Source: Sinomicrobium pectinilyticum (GTDB lineage: Bacteria > Bacteroidota > Bacteroidia > Flavobacteriales > Flavobacteriaceae). Taken from it: DNA of 64,000 bases. Below are positions 63,220-64,000 of this stretch, in pieces. The position numbers and the translations under genes were made by a program. The notes under the pieces were generated by a model that worked only from the letters and a program-made list of their open reading frames with translations, had not been told where the DNA came from and did not search any database. The stretch spans positions 248,001 to 312,000 of the forward strand of contig NZ_RJTM01000002.1 of the NCBI RefSeq assembly GCF_003725735.1, in the 5' to 3' direction. The number at the start of each line of letters is the position of its first letter. Positions within the stretch are counted from its first letter, which is position 1.

Positions 63220-63273
63220 TAATTGACAGCTTATTATCAGGACAAAGATGCATAAAAAAAGTTAATTGACAGC
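63220..63273. repeat. Direct repeats TAATTGACAGC in the lacI-pectinesterase gap
   Basis: Two identical 11-bp copies at 63220-63230 and 63263-63273, 43 bp apart. They flank a 7-of-8 match to a leftward -7 box (CATCTTTG on the minus strand, 63250-63243), the likely lacI promoter. Confidence 0.4.
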
Positions 63274-63378
63274 CGGGGGCCGTGGTCTTCTCGTATTTAC
63301 ATTTCCGTCCGGGTATCGTACCGGTCACTTTTTTTTAAATCATCAGCAAAAAAAGTTTGTGTATATTGCGAAAAGACA

Positions 63379-63386
63379 TAATTTAG
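63379..63386 (+). promoter_or_regulatory. -7 box TAATTTAG of the pectinesterase gene
   Basis: A 7-of-8 match to TAnnTTTG, with TTTG 19 bp upstream (63356-63359) as the -33 element. It ends directly before the operator, the same geometry as at kduI. Confidence 0.6.
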
Positions 63387-63400
63387 TGTAATCGATTACA
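63387..63400. promoter_or_regulatory. LacI-type operator before the pectinesterase
   Basis: TGTAATCGATTACA, a perfect 14-bp palindrome directly behind the -7 box and 17 bp before the ATG. A bound repressor would block the transcription start. Confidence 0.75.
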
Positions 63401-63417
63401 AAAATTTTCTAAATATA

Positions 63418-64000
63418 ATGAATTCTTTCAAAATGAAGTACAGGCTCACCACAGTTTTGTTATTGTTTGGGTTTTTTTGCGCAATCCAGGCTTCGAATGA
63501 CAAGGAATTTGATTTCGTGGTGGATAAAAACGGGGGCGGGGATTTTAAAACGGTAAGAGAGGCCATAAATGCCGTACCGGATTACAGGAAGAAGGAAACA
63601 AAGATATTGATAAAGAATGGCGAGTATAAAGAAAAACTCGTCTTACCGGCCTCCAAGACCAATGTTACTTTTATAGGAGAGAGTATGACATACACTATCC
63701 TCACCTATGATGATTACGCATCCAAAAAGAACATTTTCGGAGAGGAAATAGGAACTTCAGGCTCTTCTTCCTTTTTTGTTTTTGCAGATGATTTCAAAGC
63801 CAAAAATATCACATTCCGGAATAGCGCCGGACACGTGGGGCAGGCCGTAGCCATACGGATAGAAGGTGACAGGGCCATTTTTGAAAATTGTAAGTTTCTG
63901 GGCAACCAGGATACGCTTTATCTGCACGGTAAAAAAAGCAGGCAATACTATAAAAACTGTTACATCGAAGGGACTGTCGATTTTATATTCGGCTGGTCTA
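63418..64000 (+). CDS. Pectin methylesterase (CE8), cut by the window end
   Basis: 194 complete codons are visible and the frame runs off the window. A signal peptide (MKYRLTTVLLLFGFFCAIQA, after a possible earlier Met at 63418) is followed by the start of the right-handed beta-helix, FVVDKNGGGDFKTVREAINA. GQAVAIRIEGDRAIFENCKF and GNQDTLYLHGKKSRQYYKN carry the Gln and Asp of the CE8 active site, and GTVDFIFG holds the second catalytic Asp. It removes methyl esters from homogalacturonan in the periplasm or at the surface so that lyases and hydrolases can act. More pectin genes are expected to the right. Confidence 0.95.
   Translation, partial: MNSFKMKYRLTTVLLLFGFFCAIQASNDKEFDFVVDKNGGGDFKTVREAINAVPDYRKKETKILIKNGEYKEKLVLPASKTNVTFIGESMTYTILTYDDYASKKNIFGEEIGTSGSSSFFVFADDFKAKNITFRNSAGHVGQAVAIRIEGDRAIFENCKFLGNQDTLYLHGKKSRQYYKNCYIEGTVDFIFGWS

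Overview
The window is a chromosomal segment of a Bacteroidota bacterium, most likely a Flavobacteriaceae member specialised in polysaccharides. The evidence is four kinds of signal: three SusC/SusD pairs, a FecI-type sigma factor with a FecR anti-sigma factor, a type IX secretion plug protein, and promoters of the TAnnTTTG (-7) type. I cannot name the genus. No rRNA, tRNA, CRISPR array, insertion sequence or phage gene was seen.

Layout. 1-128: tail of an HxlR regulator. 0.16-3.8 kb (minus): a large secreted repeat-like protein and a lipoprotein, both unassigned. 4.0-14.2 kb (minus): a tightly overlapping operon of sigma factor, FecR, SusC with an STN signalling domain, SusD, dipeptide epimerase, serine beta-lactamase-like lipoprotein and DUF819 membrane protein. 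This looks like a peptide-acquisition system rather than a glycan system. 14.2-15.0 kb: a regulatory gap with a candidate short leftward transcript. 15-21.5 kb (plus): SusC/SusD and a DUF4861 lipoprotein. 21.9-31.7 kb (plus): SusC/SusD, a DUF2264 + GH16-like fusion, a BNR_4 propeller protein and a GH88 unsaturated glucuronyl hydrolase.

31.7-49.9 kb is mostly housekeeping: ApaG, T9SS plug, the complete nqrABCDEF sodium pump, an M49 dipeptidyl peptidase III, a split YeeE/YedE pair, a small conserved protein with ApbE (the flavin transferase needed by NqrB/NqrC), a methyltransferase, methionine aminopeptidase, DinB, DoxX, PPK2 and an M28 peptidase.

50.4-64 kb is a nearly complete uronate (pectin) catabolic cluster. 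KduI and KduD convert the 4-deoxy-5-ketouronate from unsaturated uronates to KDG. UxaC, UxaB and UxaA convert galacturonate to KDG through tagaturonate and altronate. KdgK and KdgA take KDG to pyruvate and glyceraldehyde 3-phosphate. A TRAP transporter (DctP/Q/M) probably imports the uronates. A LacI regulator follows on the opposite strand, and a pectin methylesterase, cut by the window edge, lies divergent to it.

A palindrome of the form TRYAATCGATTRYA occurs directly downstream of the -7 box of kduI, in the same position before the pectinesterase, and in an extended 22-bp perfect form before the susC at 21952. This suggests one LacI-type regulon joining the outer-membrane uptake locus, the uronate pathway and the esterase.
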